Shown here in pieces: positions 46,366 to 56,261 of a stretch of 57,992 nucleotides of DNA. This stretch comes from Methylicorpusculum sp. (GTDB lineage Bacteria > Pseudomonadota > Gammaproteobacteria > Methylococcales > Methylomonadaceae). The first letter of the stretch is position 1. The number at the start of each line of letters is the position of its first letter. The position numbers were made by a program, and so were the translations under genes. The notes beneath the pieces were generated by a model. It was not told the origin of the DNA. It did not search any database and was given only the letters and a program-made list of their open reading frames with translations. The stretch spans positions 1 through 57,992 of the forward strand of contig NZ_JAUSBX010000047.1 in assembly GCF_030651835.1 (NCBI RefSeq). The letters run 5' to 3'.

Positions 46366-46884
46366 ATGACCGAAAGAAACTTTATCCCTCTTAACATAGC
46401 CGTTCTGGTGGTATCCGATACGCGAACCGATTCCGACGATATATCCGGAACGGCATTGGTAGAACGCATCAGCGAAACAGGTCATATTCCGGTTGAGAAA
46501 TTAATCGTACCCGACTCTATCTATGCAATCAGATCCGTTGTTTCACGATGGATAGCCGATGAAGCGATCCAGGTTATCATCAGCACCGGCGGCACCGGAG
46601 TCACCGGAAGGGATGGAACCCCGGAAGCGGTTGAGCCTTTGCTGGATAAGCGGCTTGATGGCTTTGGAGAAATATTCAGAATGATCTCGTATCAAGCCAT
46701 CAAAACATCGACGATTCAATCCAGAGCCATTGCCGGAGTCGCCAATGCCACTTACATTTTTTGCTTACCCGGTTCTTCAGGGGCTTGCAAAACGGCGTGG
46801 GATGATTTAATTAAAGATCAGTTGGATTTTCGAACCAGGCCCTGTAATCTTGTTCAGCTAATGCCCAGACTTTTGGAAAAATAA
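46366..46884 (+). CDS. moaB: MoaB/MogA family molybdopterin adenylyltransferase-type protein
   Basis: 172 residues with the MoaB fold: LVVSDTRTDSDDISG, ISTGGTGVTGRDGTPEAVEPLL and CLPGSSGACKTAWDDLI. The family binds molybdopterin and in some organisms adenylates it; the E. coli MoaB paralogue has no clear activity. It is followed by the DUF423 gene with a 1-bp overlap. GAGAG lies upstream of the ATG. Confidence 0.93.
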   Translation: MTERNFIPLNIAVLVVSDTRTDSDDISGTALVERISETGHIPVEKLIVPDSIYAIRSVVSRWIADEAIQVIISTGGTGVTGRDGTPEAVEPLLDKRLDGFGEIFRMISYQAIKTSTIQSRAIAGVANATYIFCLPGSSGACKTAWDDLIKDQLDFRTRPCNLVQLMPRLLEK

Positions 46885-47261
46885 TGCGTTCAGTCTTCTT
46901 ATTTGTAGGCTCATTCAGTGCCTTTACCGGTGTTGCCTTCGGTGCATTCGGTGCGCATGCGCTTAAAAACAGTTTTAGTCCGGAGATGCTGGATATATAT
47001 AAAACCGGGGTCAGCTATCAGATGTGGCATGCTCTGGGTCTTTTCGGTCTCGCCTTCCTTCAGCAACAGGCACCTTTTTCGCGCTTGATTCACTGGGCTG
47101 GCTGGCTGATGTTTGGCGGAATCATCTTGTTCTCAGGCAGTCTGTATCTGTTGACAATACTCAACGCCAAATGGCTGGGTATGATTACCCCCTTCGGTGG
47201 CTTGGCCTTTTTAGCTGCCTGGGTACTTGTTATGCTATTTGCAGCACAAAAATCTTCTTAA
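46884..47261 (+). CDS. DUF423 family (YgdD-like) small membrane protein
   Basis: 125 residues with four transmembrane helices. GVAFGAFGAHALK, YQMWHALGLFGLAFL and GIILFSGSLYLL are characteristic of DUF423. Function unknown. Its start overlaps the moaB stop by 1 bp and pepN follows 23 bp later, so the three probably form one transcript. Confidence 0.92.
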   Translation: MRSVFLFVGSFSAFTGVAFGAFGAHALKNSFSPEMLDIYKTGVSYQMWHALGLFGLAFLQQQAPFSRLIHWAGWLMFGGIILFSGSLYLLTILNAKWLGMITPFGGLAFLAAWVLVMLFAAQKSS

Positions 47262-47284
47262 TATTCAACTTGTCGAGCCAAACG

Positions 47285-49933
47285 ATGCGTGATGCTAACC
47301 CACAAACCATTTATCTAAAAGACTATACGGTACCGGAATACCTGATTCACGAAGTGGATCTGAAATTCAACCTGGACGATGAATGCACCGAAGTCACCGC
47401 CAAGCTGAAAATCAGCCGTAATCCAAATAGTTCCCATCAGGGCGAAGCCTTAACACTTCATGGCGAAAAGCTGGAACTTATCAGCGTCTCGCTGAACGGG
47501 GAAACCTTGAGTAAGAATGCCTTCCAGCAAACGCCAACCGCTCTTATCATTGATCAGGTACCTCAGGAACAAGCCTTTGAACTGATCATTGAAAATCACA
47601 TTAACCCCAAAGCCAACACGGCCTTAGAAGGTTTATACCTGTCCAAGACGATGTTATGTACCCAGTGCGAAGCGGAAGGCTTTAGAAAAATAACCTACTT
47701 TCTGGATCGTCCCGATGTCATGAGCCGGTTTACAACCACCTTGATCGGCGATAAATCGAAATATCCTGTGCTTCTTTCAAACGGCAACAAGATCGCACAG
47801 GGTGAGTTACCCGAAAACGCACACTGGGTAACCTGGGAAGATCCTTTCGCCAAACCTTGCTATTTGTTTGCGCTGGTAGCTGGACAATTGGATTGCGTAG
47901 CCGATCGTTTTACAACTATGTCGGGCCGTGAAATCGATTTACAGATCTTTGTAGAAAGTCATGATCTGGACAAATGCGCGCATGCCATGCAATCGCTCAA
48001 AAATGCGATGCTATGGGATGAGCAGGTATACGGCCGCGAATACGATCTGGATTTGTATATGATTGTCGCGGTGGGCCACTTCAATATGGGTGCAATGGAA
48101 AATAAAGGGCTCAATGTCTTTAATACCAAATTCGTACTGGCACGACCCGATACTGCCACAGATTTTGACTATGAGCACATCGAAGGTGTGATCGGTCATG
48201 AATATTTTCATAACTGGACCGGCAACCGCATTACTTGTAGAGACTGGTTTCAGCTCAGTTTGAAAGAAGGCTTTACCGTTTTTCGTGACCAGGAATTTAC
48301 CGGCGATAGAACATCCAAAGCTGTTAAACGCATAGAAGATGTCAATATGCTGCGAACTCGACAGTTTGCAGAAGATGCAGGTCCCATGGCACATCCTATT
48401 CGTCCGGATGCCTACATTGAGATCAATAATTTTTATACGCTGACAGTTTACGAAAAAGGCGCCGAAGTCGTCAGAATGCTGCATACCATGTTAGGTGCGG
48501 ACGGTTTTCGCAAAGGCAGCGATCTCTATTTTCAACGGCACGACGGACAAGCCGTTACCTGCGACGATTTTGTCAATGCGATGCAAGATGCCAATGAGGT
48601 TGATCTGACAAGTTTTAGGCGCTGGTATGCACAGGCAGGAACGCCCCTAATCAATGTGATGCCTCAGTACGATGAGACATCCCAATCGTTGCATTTAACC
48701 ATCAGCCAAACAAGCCCCCCAACACCGGGCCAGCCAGTCAAAGAGCCGCTGCCGATCCCTCTGCGCTTGGGCTTGTTATATAACGATGGCGCTGTAGCAC
48801 CTTGCCAATTGAAAGACCAAACCACTAGCGAAACTGAAACTGTTTTACAGCTGACTGAAAAAGAACAGCGCTTTACTTTTACCGGGTTAAGAGAAAAACC
48901 GGTTATTTCGATTTTGCGCGGTTTTTCTGCGCCGGTAAAACTGACCATGGAGCGCAGTCTGGATGAGCTTGCTTTTTTACTGAAACATGATTGCGATACG
49001 TTCAATCGCTGGGAAGCCGGGCAGCAATTATCCAGCCGCATTATTCTGAATTTGGTTGAGGATCGGAATGAAGGCCGCGAGTTAAAAATTGAACCCGTTA
49101 TTGTCAATGCCTTTGAGCAGGTATTGGAACAATCCTGGGAGGATTTATCCTATTTTGCCTTGCTGTTAAATTTACCCTCCGAAATTTATCTGGCTGAGCA
49201 AATGCAGGTTATTGACCCCGAGGGCATCCATTATGCCAGGGAAAAAGTCATTCTGACTTTGGCTGAGCAATTGCAAAAACGCTTTTTACGGCTTTATCAA
49301 CTCTACCATAAAGATGAATCAGGACAGTTCGATTCCGGAGCCATTGGCCGTAGGCGAATAAAGAATGCCTGTCTTGCTTATTTAAGTGTCCTGAACACCC
49401 CTGAGATCCAAGATTTGTCCCTGACGCAATTTAAGTCTGCAAAAAACATGACCGATCAGATGGCGGCGCTCAGTGTCATTGTCAATAACGAACACCCTGA
49501 AAAATCACAATGTCTGACCGATTTTTATCAGCAATGGCAGGATGAAGCTCTGGTAATAGACAAGTGGTTTGCTTTACAGGCATCCAGCCCAATGCCTGAA
49601 ACTTTCGATACCGTTGCCGCTTTGCTGCGTCATCCTGCATTTGACATGAAAAATCCCAATCGTGTCCGCTCTCTGGTTGGGGCGTTCAGTCAAGCCAATC
49701 CATTGCATTTTCATGCCGGCAACGGTCAGGGTTACCGTTTTCTGGGAGACAGGATTATTGAACTGAACACATTGAATCCTCAAGTGGCTTCGCGGATGTT
49801 AAGCGCATTGACACAATGGCGGCGTTTTGATGAGTCTCGGCAACAATTAATGAAAGCCCAGCTGGAACGCATTATGACAACCGACGCGATCTCGCCTGAT
49901 GTATATGAGGTGGCAAGCAAGAGTTTGGCTTAA
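47285..49933 (+). CDS. pepN: Aminopeptidase N
   Basis: 882-residue M1 zinc metallopeptidase that removes N-terminal amino acids from peptides. VGHFNMGAMENKGLN carries the GAMEN exopeptidase motif; the zinc motif is HEYFHNWTGNRI with the third ligand in LKEGFTVFRDQEF. The frame can be extended upstream to 47024 through the DUF423 gene, but homology begins at the ATG at 47285 (MRDANPQTIYLKDY). Cytoplasmic, no signal peptide. Confidence 0.96.
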   Translation: MRDANPQTIYLKDYTVPEYLIHEVDLKFNLDDECTEVTAKLKISRNPNSSHQGEALTLHGEKLELISVSLNGETLSKNAFQQTPTALIIDQVPQEQAFELIIENHINPKANTALEGLYLSKTMLCTQCEAEGFRKITYFLDRPDVMSRFTTTLIGDKSKYPVLLSNGNKIAQGELPENAHWVTWEDPFAKPCYLFALVAGQLDCVADRFTTMSGREIDLQIFVESHDLDKCAHAMQSLKNAMLWDEQVYGREYDLDLYMIVAVGHFNMGAMENKGLNVFNTKFVLARPDTATDFDYEHIEGVIGHEYFHNWTGNRITCRDWFQLSLKEGFTVFRDQEFTGDRTSKAVKRIEDVNMLRTRQFAEDAGPMAHPIRPDAYIEINNFYTLTVYEKGAEVVRMLHTMLGADGFRKGSDLYFQRHDGQAVTCDDFVNAMQDANEVDLTSFRRWYAQAGTPLINVMPQYDETSQSLHLTISQTSPPTPGQPVKEPLPIPLRLGLLYNDGAVAPCQLKDQTTSETETVLQLTEKEQRFTFTGLREKPVISILRGFSAPVKLTMERSLDELAFLLKHDCDTFNRWEAGQQLSSRIILNLVEDRNEGRELKIEPVIVNAFEQVLEQSWEDLSYFALLLNLPSEIYLAEQMQVIDPEGIHYAREKVILTLAEQLQKRFLRLYQLYHKDESGQFDSGAIGRRRIKNACLAYLSVLNTPEIQDLSLTQFKSAKNMTDQMAALSVIVNNEHPEKSQCLTDFYQQWQDEALVIDKWFALQASSPMPETFDTVAALLRHPAFDMKNPNRVRSLVGAFSQANPLHFHAGNGQGYRFLGDRIIELNTLNPQVASRMLSALTQWRRFDESRQQLMKAQLERIMTTDAISPDVYEVASKSLA

Positions 49934-50430
49934 TGTTTAGTCTGGCTGACTTTGGTCGAAAGACGCTTTACTTGCGTAGTTAAATAGAGTTTACATGCCA
50001 TTAATTTTAGAACAATAGTTAGGTCCACGAAAAGAAAACAATCAAAGAGATGCCGACTTTTTAATAATTTTATAGTGTCTTTCGTGCTTTTCGTGGACTA
50101 AGCCCGGTATGTGAGGGCTCAAGCTCCAAATATTTAAACTCCTCACACAAAAAGTTCGTTTCATATTTTTTGTCAAAACTTATTTCAGAGCGAAAAAAGA
50201 TAAAAATGCCGTAGTTTAAATAGGGAAAATCTATTTTGTGACGCACTGAATTTTTCTTGCTTCTGAAATCTTATCAACCTCATGGATAAGATAAAGCATT
50301 CTATATGCTCCGAATTGTCTGGTGGATGTTAGAATAACGCCATCAAAGTGTAGCAAGCGCTACATGATTAATGATTGCCAAGGCTTATCTCGTCAAAGTA
50401 AAAGCTGATCACTCATACAAAGAGGAAACT
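49934..50430. other. Intergenic region with a long inverted repeat
   Basis: It contains the 12-bp inverted repeat at 50023-50034 and 50087-50098 described separately. Otherwise it is AT-rich without a supported gene. Confidence 0.45.
50023..50098. repeat. Inverted-repeat unit GTCCACGAAAAG...CTTTTCGTGGAC
   Basis: Perfect 12-bp arms separated by 52 nt. Similar CCACGAAAAxCACGAAAG strings occur in other bacterial genomes as short dispersed repeats from my general knowledge. Here only one unit is seen; it may be a solo MITE or an RNA-level hairpin. Confidence 0.55.
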
Positions 50431-53073
50431 ATGCGGATTTGGAAATATTTACCCCCTGTTGTAATGACAACGGTTGGTATCCTGGTTACTGTCTATGTAG
50501 CATTTTATTTCGTTTTTCTCGATCTAATTGTCGATTATTGGTGGTTTCAAGCCTTAAAGTTTGAAGGTTACTTTTGGCTACGCTTGCTTTACCGGTTTTT
50601 CCTTTCGGGTATTGTCACGCTCTTTTTCTTTTCTATTTTCTTTTTACATTTCTGGTTGTCTTCGCGATATTTCGGATTTAATCCGGACGAGGCTGTCTTT
50701 TCAGATCCGCTGAAACGACGTGCGTTTGACCGCTTTGCTGATTTATTTATCAGCTATTCAATCAGATTGTCGACCCCAGTGGCTTTGGTCTTGGCTGTGG
50801 TGATCGCCATTCCTTTTTATGAACAGTGGGAAGCGTCATTACTTTTCTTCTTTGGTGGATCAGCCGGCGTTACTGAGCCGGTTTACGGAAGAGATGTTGG
50901 GTTTTATCTGCTTTCCTATCCTATTTATCAGCTTATCCAAGCGGAATTGCTTACTACGGCCTGCATCATCTTTATCATGGTGGCGTTCCAATATTGGATG
51001 CAGAGTATTTTTGTACCCAATCAAGTTAAAAATTTTCCGATAGCGGCCAAGATTCATTTGGCCGTTTTGTTTGGATTCGTCGTATTGTTTGTGCTGTGGG
51101 GATTTTTACTGCATAGATTTTCACTTTTGTATGTCAATGTTCATGAGCCGATCTTCTCAGGGCCTGGCTTTGTTGAATTAAGATACAAATTGCCACTTAT
51201 TTGGCTGTCTGTATTTACTTTTTTGGCTACTGCAATTGCTTTGCTTTTTTACTTTTTCTCGGAAAAGCCTCGCATCAAAATGCCGTTTATCGTTGCCTTC
51301 AGCTTATTTTTAGGCGTTTTAGGTATTCAAAAAATAGATTTCATTCCCGAATTGATTGACAAGTTTATAGTCAAACCCAATCCCGTCAAGACTCAACGTC
51401 CGTTCATTCAGCACAATATTGACGCTACGCTGGATGCCTACGATATTAAGAACATTGAAACGGTCGACTTTACAATAAGTCTGGATCCGACCAAGGACAT
51501 TGAAGATTGGAGCACACAAAAAAGGTTTGAGAACATTCCGGTCTGGGACCGCGAGTTTTTGGATGATGTATACAACCAGATGCAGAGTATCCGCCCTTAT
51601 TACCATTTTCTTGAAGTGGATGAAGGGCGTTATTTTATAAATGGATTTAAGCGTCAAGTTAACTTGGCCGCAAGGGAGATGAATATATCGAAACTGCCTA
51701 AGGAAGCTCAAAACTGGGAAAACACCCATTTACGATTTACTCATGGCTACGGTGCGGTAGCCACACCAGCTGCACAAGACGCGGCCAATCCGATTATCTG
51801 GTTCTTGCGTGACCTTAATATGCACTCTGATGTAGGTCTGGAAGTGAATAAACCTGATATCTATTATGGTCAAGAGCAGTACAAATATGCGATTACACCC
51901 AATAATCTGAATGTCGTGGGGCTTTCCAGCACAACGACCTCAACGGATGATGCTTTAGATAAAGTGTACAGAGGAAGTGGCGGAATCCCCATCCCGTCTT
52001 ATTTCAGAAAACTCTTATTTGCATTTTATTTTAAAGACGAAAAAATATTTTTTTCAACCAATATAACGTCTAAAAGTAAATTACTGATTAGAAGAAACAT
52101 TATTGAACGGATCAATTTATTAACTCCGTTTCTGCATCTGGATAAAGACCCCTATTTAGTGATCACCAAGGACCGTTTTTTCTGGGTTCAAGATGCTTAT
52201 ACTTTATCTAATTGGTATCCGGTTTCAAAATCGGCAGATGACGATTTTTTGGATGGCTCTGAACAATTCAACTACATTCGTAACTCGATCAAGGTTACTG
52301 TCGATGCTTATAGCGGCGCGGTTAAATACTATATAACAGATCCTACCGACCCTATCATTCAGGCCTATGATAAAGCCTATCCCGGTGTTTTTAGGGATAT
52401 TGACGAAATTCCGGAGGAGCTGAAAAAACAATTGCGTTATCCAAGGGATTTGTATTACCTGCAAATGAAAGTCTATGCGAAATACCATCAGACAGATCCT
52501 GCGTTATTCTATCAGCAAGCTGAAACCTGGCAGTTTGCGCAGGTTCGAGACAAGCCTGTGAAACCCTATTATTTAACAATTGATTTTGGGCATTGCGGCG
52601 GTAAGGAAGAATTTGTCATGATCAATGCCATGACACCGATTAATAACGCTAACCTGAGCATGGTGAGTGTAGCCAGCGTCATGGATAAAGAAAAATGCGG
52701 CGACGCCTTTAAAAAGGGGATCACTGTTTATAAATTCCATAAGGAAGTTCAGGTCAACGGCCCGGCACAGGTAGAAGCGTTGATTGAGCAAAGCCCTGAA
52801 ATTTCTGCTCAACTGACATTGTGGGATCAGCGTGGATCACGCGTTGAAATGGGCAGGATGATTATTCTGCCCATGAAAAACTCTATACTATATGTTCAAC
52901 CGCTCTATCTTATTTCTATCAAAACGCGGATACCTGAATTAGCTCGAGTGATTGTCTCTATTGGCAATGAAGTCGTCATGGATACGACTTTATGGGGAGC
53001 ATTCCAAAGACTAAAAGAGCGATTTATCAGGGGTGAAAACGGAACAGGAACTACGTTTGCACCTGAGAAGTAA
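50431..53073 (+). CDS. UPF0182 family large membrane protein
   Basis: About 880 residues from ATG 50431 (behind AGAGG); the frame extends to 50371 but without a better site. The N-terminal ~310 residues hold seven hydrophobic segments; the rest (~320-880) is a large extracytoplasmic-looking domain with repeated Tyr/Asp-rich stretches. YWWFQALKFEGYF at the start and RPFIQHNIDATLDAYDI are characteristic of the COG1615 family. Function is unknown. A strong terminator follows. Confidence 0.9.
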   Translation: MRIWKYLPPVVMTTVGILVTVYVAFYFVFLDLIVDYWWFQALKFEGYFWLRLLYRFFLSGIVTLFFFSIFFLHFWLSSRYFGFNPDEAVFSDPLKRRAFDRFADLFISYSIRLSTPVALVLAVVIAIPFYEQWEASLLFFFGGSAGVTEPVYGRDVGFYLLSYPIYQLIQAELLTTACIIFIMVAFQYWMQSIFVPNQVKNFPIAAKIHLAVLFGFVVLFVLWGFLLHRFSLLYVNVHEPIFSGPGFVELRYKLPLIWLSVFTFLATAIALLFYFFSEKPRIKMPFIVAFSLFLGVLGIQKIDFIPELIDKFIVKPNPVKTQRPFIQHNIDATLDAYDIKNIETVDFTISLDPTKDIEDWSTQKRFENIPVWDREFLDDVYNQMQSIRPYYHFLEVDEGRYFINGFKRQVNLAAREMNISKLPKEAQNWENTHLRFTHGYGAVATPAAQDAANPIIWFLRDLNMHSDVGLEVNKPDIYYGQEQYKYAITPNNLNVVGLSSTTTSTDDALDKVYRGSGGIPIPSYFRKLLFAFYFKDEKIFFSTNITSKSKLLIRRNIIERINLLTPFLHLDKDPYLVITKDRFFWVQDAYTLSNWYPVSKSADDDFLDGSEQFNYIRNSIKVTVDAYSGAVKYYITDPTDPIIQAYDKAYPGVFRDIDEIPEELKKQLRYPRDLYYLQMKVYAKYHQTDPALFYQQAETWQFAQVRDKPVKPYYLTIDFGHCGGKEEFVMINAMTPINNANLSMVSVASVMDKEKCGDAFKKGITVYKFHKEVQVNGPAQVEALIEQSPEISAQLTLWDQRGSRVEMGRMIILPMKNSILYVQPLYLISIKTRIPELARVIVSIGNEVVMDTTLWGAFQRLKERFIRGENGTGTTFAPEK

Positions 53074-53085
53074 TAATTGAGAAAT

Positions 53086-53113
53086 GGGGCAAGCTTGGTC
53101 ATTGCCCCTTTTT
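53086..53113 (+). terminator. Rho-independent terminator after the UPF0182 gene
   Basis: GGGGCAA...TTGCCCC stem (53086-53092 and 53102-53108), 9-nt loop, then TTTTT. Confidence 0.88.
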
Positions 53114-53135
53114 ATCTTGGCGTATGGGGGGGGTC

Positions 53136-53579
53136 CTAATTCAACAGCATATTGCACAATTTGTCTTCCAGATCGATCCTGATTGCAAGATGTTCACCCA
53201 AATGAGATAAATCGTGCTCTAGAGTTTCTAAATTGAGCGCTTGCAATGCATCTTCATATTTATCATTAAATGCAATAGCCACATCCGTGGTTTTGGATAG
53301 TTCCGGATAAATCTGCTCGGCCACATTTAAAACACCCGCACGGCGCTCGTCCCCGGTTACCAGACGATCATAAATACCGAAGTGGCCTAATGAAATGTAA
53401 TCGACCAATAACTGAGAAAATTCGGTGAGTTTAAGTTGGACTTTTTGCTGAGGCGAAAACGGCTTAAGCTCAGCGACGCGGCAATACATGCTCCACACTT
53501 CTTGCCTTTCTTTTTTTAATTCGTCCACAAGATGACGTGATTGTTGGCGTCTATCAATGTTGGGTGGTGTCGATATCAT
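53136..53579 (-). CDS. rsd: Rsd/AlgQ anti-sigma-70 family protein
   Basis: 147 residues, all helical. Rsd binds region 4 of sigma-70 and frees RNA polymerase for alternative sigma factors. RQQSRHLVDELKKERQEVWSMYCR and FSQLLVDYISLGHFGIYDRLV match the family. It is convergent with the UPF0182 gene. Confidence 0.88.
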   Translation of the reverse strand: MISTPPNIDRRQQSRHLVDELKKERQEVWSMYCRVAELKPFSPQQKVQLKLTEFSQLLVDYISLGHFGIYDRLVTGDERRAGVLNVAEQIYPELSKTTDVAIAFNDKYEDALQALNLETLEHDLSHLGEHLAIRIDLEDKLCNMLLN

Positions 53580-53712
53580 GATTCTAAAGCCTCAGAGTTT
53601 TCTTTTTAATTTAAGTTACATTTTAATTTGATGCAACAATTATCTAATTTTAAAGGAAAAGTAAGACTAAATGTAACAGATAACGCTTTGAAGATTTTGA
53701 TTAACACATTAA

Positions 53713-54588
53713 ATGCGCTCAGCTTTAAGCAGTTTTGAGTCCGATTTATTAAAACCTTCTTTTACTTCAAGTATGAATTCAGAAAGTCGTGTGTTTTTTT
53801 TCGCTGCACTGGCCTGCGAGGCAAAGCCTTTGATTGCCCGTTATCAATTGAAAAAACACACCGAGACACAACCATTTGCTTTGTATAGCCATGACGGAAT
53901 TTATTTAATCGTTACTGGTGTCGGCAAAATAGCCATGTCTGCTGGAATAGGCTTTTCACAGGGATTATGGGGGAGTCATAACCCGATATTAATCAATGCA
54001 GGAATTGCCGGACACAGGGATCATCCGGTAAACACACCCTTTATAGGACATAAAATTATCGATGCGGATACCAAAAGAAGCTTTTACCCGCCGTTAACTT
54101 ACACATTACCTTGTCGTTCTGAAACCATCCTGACAACGTCTCACCCTCAACTGGATTACGATCATGGACATTTATGCGATATGGAAGCATCTGCATTTTA
54201 TGAGTCCGCCGGACGGTTTTCTTCTGGTGAATTAATTCAATGTTTCAAAGTGGTTTCTGACAATCCATCACAGCGAGCCGATTTATTAAAAGCGGATAAC
54301 GTCACACATTTAATTGAGCAGAATTTACCGGCACTTGAAGCACTGATAACTGAATTACGTGTATTGCAAAGCGTGTTAACAAACGAGCAAGATCTGAAAT
54401 TGCGCGAAATGACCGACAAGTTTCGATTTTCGGTTACCGAAAAAGCATACCTAAAAAAACTGCTTCAACGCTGGCAAGTCGTTGGCTCCAATCAAACACT
54501 GGACATCAATCTTGCGCATGTAATATCAGGAAAAGATCTGCTTAAATTGCTTAATCAAAAATTAGCCGCTCTGGATTATGACCTATAA
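53713..54588 (+). CDS. Nucleoside phosphorylase/nucleosidase superfamily protein
   Basis: 291 residues. The core (~21-215) resembles the PNP/MTAN fold: LACEAKPLI, VTGVGKIAMSAGIG, NAGIAGH, CDMEASAFYESA and VVSDNPSQ. DMEA and the Asp after VVSD are the ribose- and base-contacting residues of the family. The C-terminal ~75 residues are extra and helical. Substrate (methylthioadenosine, SAH, or other) is unresolved. A shorter start at 53773 (MNSESRVFFF) matches the fold better than 53713; neither has a good ribosome binding site. Confidence 0.78.
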   Translation: MRSALSSFESDLLKPSFTSSMNSESRVFFFAALACEAKPLIARYQLKKHTETQPFALYSHDGIYLIVTGVGKIAMSAGIGFSQGLWGSHNPILINAGIAGHRDHPVNTPFIGHKIIDADTKRSFYPPLTYTLPCRSETILTTSHPQLDYDHGHLCDMEASAFYESAGRFSSGELIQCFKVVSDNPSQRADLLKADNVTHLIEQNLPALEALITELRVLQSVLTNEQDLKLREMTDKFRFSVTEKAYLKKLLQRWQVVGSNQTLDINLAHVISGKDLLKLLNQKLAALDYDL

Positions 54589-54658
54589 GTTATGAGGCTA
54601 TCATCCGTGACTTATCGCTATTGCGAGACTTGGCATTGCCAATAAACTGCTGGGCAAA

Positions 54659-55447
54659 TTATTTTGGAAGTGCGCGAAAAGGCATCATGCAGAGATCTAA
54701 AAAACTCAATACCTTTTTGTCTCTATAGTAATCCAGCCCGATGAACATTTGATCTTGCGAGTATTTCGGATGAGCCTTATAGGTACCACAAAGCCTGTCC
54801 CAGCAAGTAATAGAAAACCCATAATTACTATCAGTTTCAGTTCTGATCGTCGAATGATGGATACGATGCATATCCGGTGTAACAATCAAAAAACGAAGCC
54901 TTTTATCCACTGATTCCGGAATTGCAATATTGCTGTGGTTAAATGTCGCAGCGCCGTTTAAGATAATTTCAAAAAGAATAACGGCGAATGCGTCAGCACC
55001 TATCAAATAAATGCAGGCTACTTTATAAAGCATCGAAATCAATATTTCTAAAGGATGAAAGCGGATAGCAGTAGTGGCATCAAACGCTAAATCACTGTGA
55101 TGAACCTGGTGAATACGCCAAAGCAAAGACCATTTATGGGAGAGCACGTGTTGCCCATAAATTGCAAAATCCAGAAACAACAGACTCATTATGATAGTAA
55201 AACTATCCGACAAATTGAACTGATTCAACAATCCCCAATGGCTTTGTTCTGCATCAACGGCAGCTAAATAAGCAGCGCTTCCAACAGTCAGACGCATCAT
55301 CAACATATTGATTGCCGCGAGACCCAGGTTAATTCGCCAGCGAACAAGTCTCTCAACAGGAAGTTTGCGGCGCGGTTTTAAGTATTCCCAAAAGATCATG
55401 ATTCCAAAAATGCTTAAAGCAGCGGTCAGGCGTATCAATGTTTCCAA
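54659..55447 (-). CDS. Sterol desaturase/fatty acid hydroxylase family protein
   Basis: 262 residues with about four membrane segments. The di-iron His motifs are present: HVLSH, HQVHH, and MHRIHH. Members hydroxylate or desaturate lipid or sterol chains. It starts at TTG, overlapping the glycosyltransferase stop by 13 bp, so the pair is likely co-translated. The substrate is unknown, perhaps a membrane lipid. Confidence 0.87.
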   Translation of the reverse strand: METLIRLTAALSIFGIMIFWEYLKPRRKLPVERLVRWRINLGLAAINMLMMRLTVGSAAYLAAVDAEQSHWGLLNQFNLSDSFTIIMSLLFLDFAIYGQHVLSHKWSLLWRIHQVHHSDLAFDATTAIRFHPLEILISMLYKVACIYLIGADAFAVILFEIILNGAATFNHSNIAIPESVDKRLRFLIVTPDMHRIHHSTIRTETDSNYGFSITCWDRLCGTYKAHPKYSQDQMFIGLDYYRDKKVLSFLDLCMMPFRALPK

Positions 55448-56124
55448 AATCGTCCAGTCCTATACATTTCAGCTAAAACAACGGGATCCTCACCAAAAGA
55501 ATAACGCAAACGCAAGTTCCACATCAGTAGGATTACTTTTAACAAACCAAACTGTTCCCATCGCCGAGCTGAGCTAGAAACTTTACCCGCGAGATTAGCA
55601 GGTTTACCTATTTTATTTAACGCTTTACTCAGTGCTATATCTTCCATTAGTGCTATCTCTGGAAACAGACCTACTTGAAAAAAAGATTCTCTTGCAACAA
55701 AAATAACCTGATCACCTGTAGCAATCCCGCTAAGACGTGAACGCCAATTCATCAGAAATGAAATTATTCTTAACATAAAATGGTCGCCAATTAAGTCAAT
55801 ATCAAATCGTCCCCAAAAATATTCTTCGGTTATGCTATGCCGAATGCTGGACAGTGCGTCATCTGGCAAAAATGTATCCGCATGTAAAAATATCAATACA
55901 TCACCCGTGGCAGTTAGTGCTCCGGCATTCATTTGAACAGCCCTTCCTCTGCCGCTGATTAACACTTTATCCACCCAGTAGCTCGCTCGAGGAACTGTAT
56001 CATCTTCACTGCCACCATCCACGACAATGATCTCCGCCTGATCACGCAGGCCTTGAAGATGCATCAACACGGGTAAAATCCCATCAACTTCATTTAGTGT
56101 AGGAATTACGATCGAAAAAAACAT
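55435..56124 (-). CDS. TIGR04283-type family 2 glycosyltransferase
   Basis: 229 residues with the GT-A fold: SIVIPTLNEVDGILP, VDGGSEDDT, and the DxD-type HADTFLP. The sequence GRAVQMNAGALTATGDVLIFLHADT matches the TIGR04283 group, which includes enzymes linked to arsenosugar biosynthesis in some organisms; no arsenic genes are nearby, so the acceptor is unknown. It overlaps the hydroxylase gene downstream by 13 bp. Confidence 0.85.
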   Translation of the reverse strand: MFFSIVIPTLNEVDGILPVLMHLQGLRDQAEIIVVDGGSEDDTVPRASYWVDKVLISGRGRAVQMNAGALTATGDVLIFLHADTFLPDDALSSIRHSITEEYFWGRFDIDLIGDHFMLRIISFLMNWRSRLSGIATGDQVIFVARESFFQVGLFPEIALMEDIALSKALNKIGKPANLAGKVSSSARRWEQFGLLKVILLMWNLRLRYSFGEDPVVLAEMYRTGRFWKH

Positions 56125-56261
56125 GCTTGAAAATTACTGCGTAAACTAATAAACCGGTTGTTAATGACTGTAAATTCTTAATAAAAGTCTATAGATATTA
56201 GGCTTTTAAATGTAACAAAGCTATCTTTTGCATCCTTAAAAAGGACTTATTAAAAATCCAA

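Noticed and set aside
47024-47284. N-terminal extension of the pepN frame
   Set aside because: It runs through the DUF423 gene in another frame, and PepN similarity begins at the ATG at 47285.
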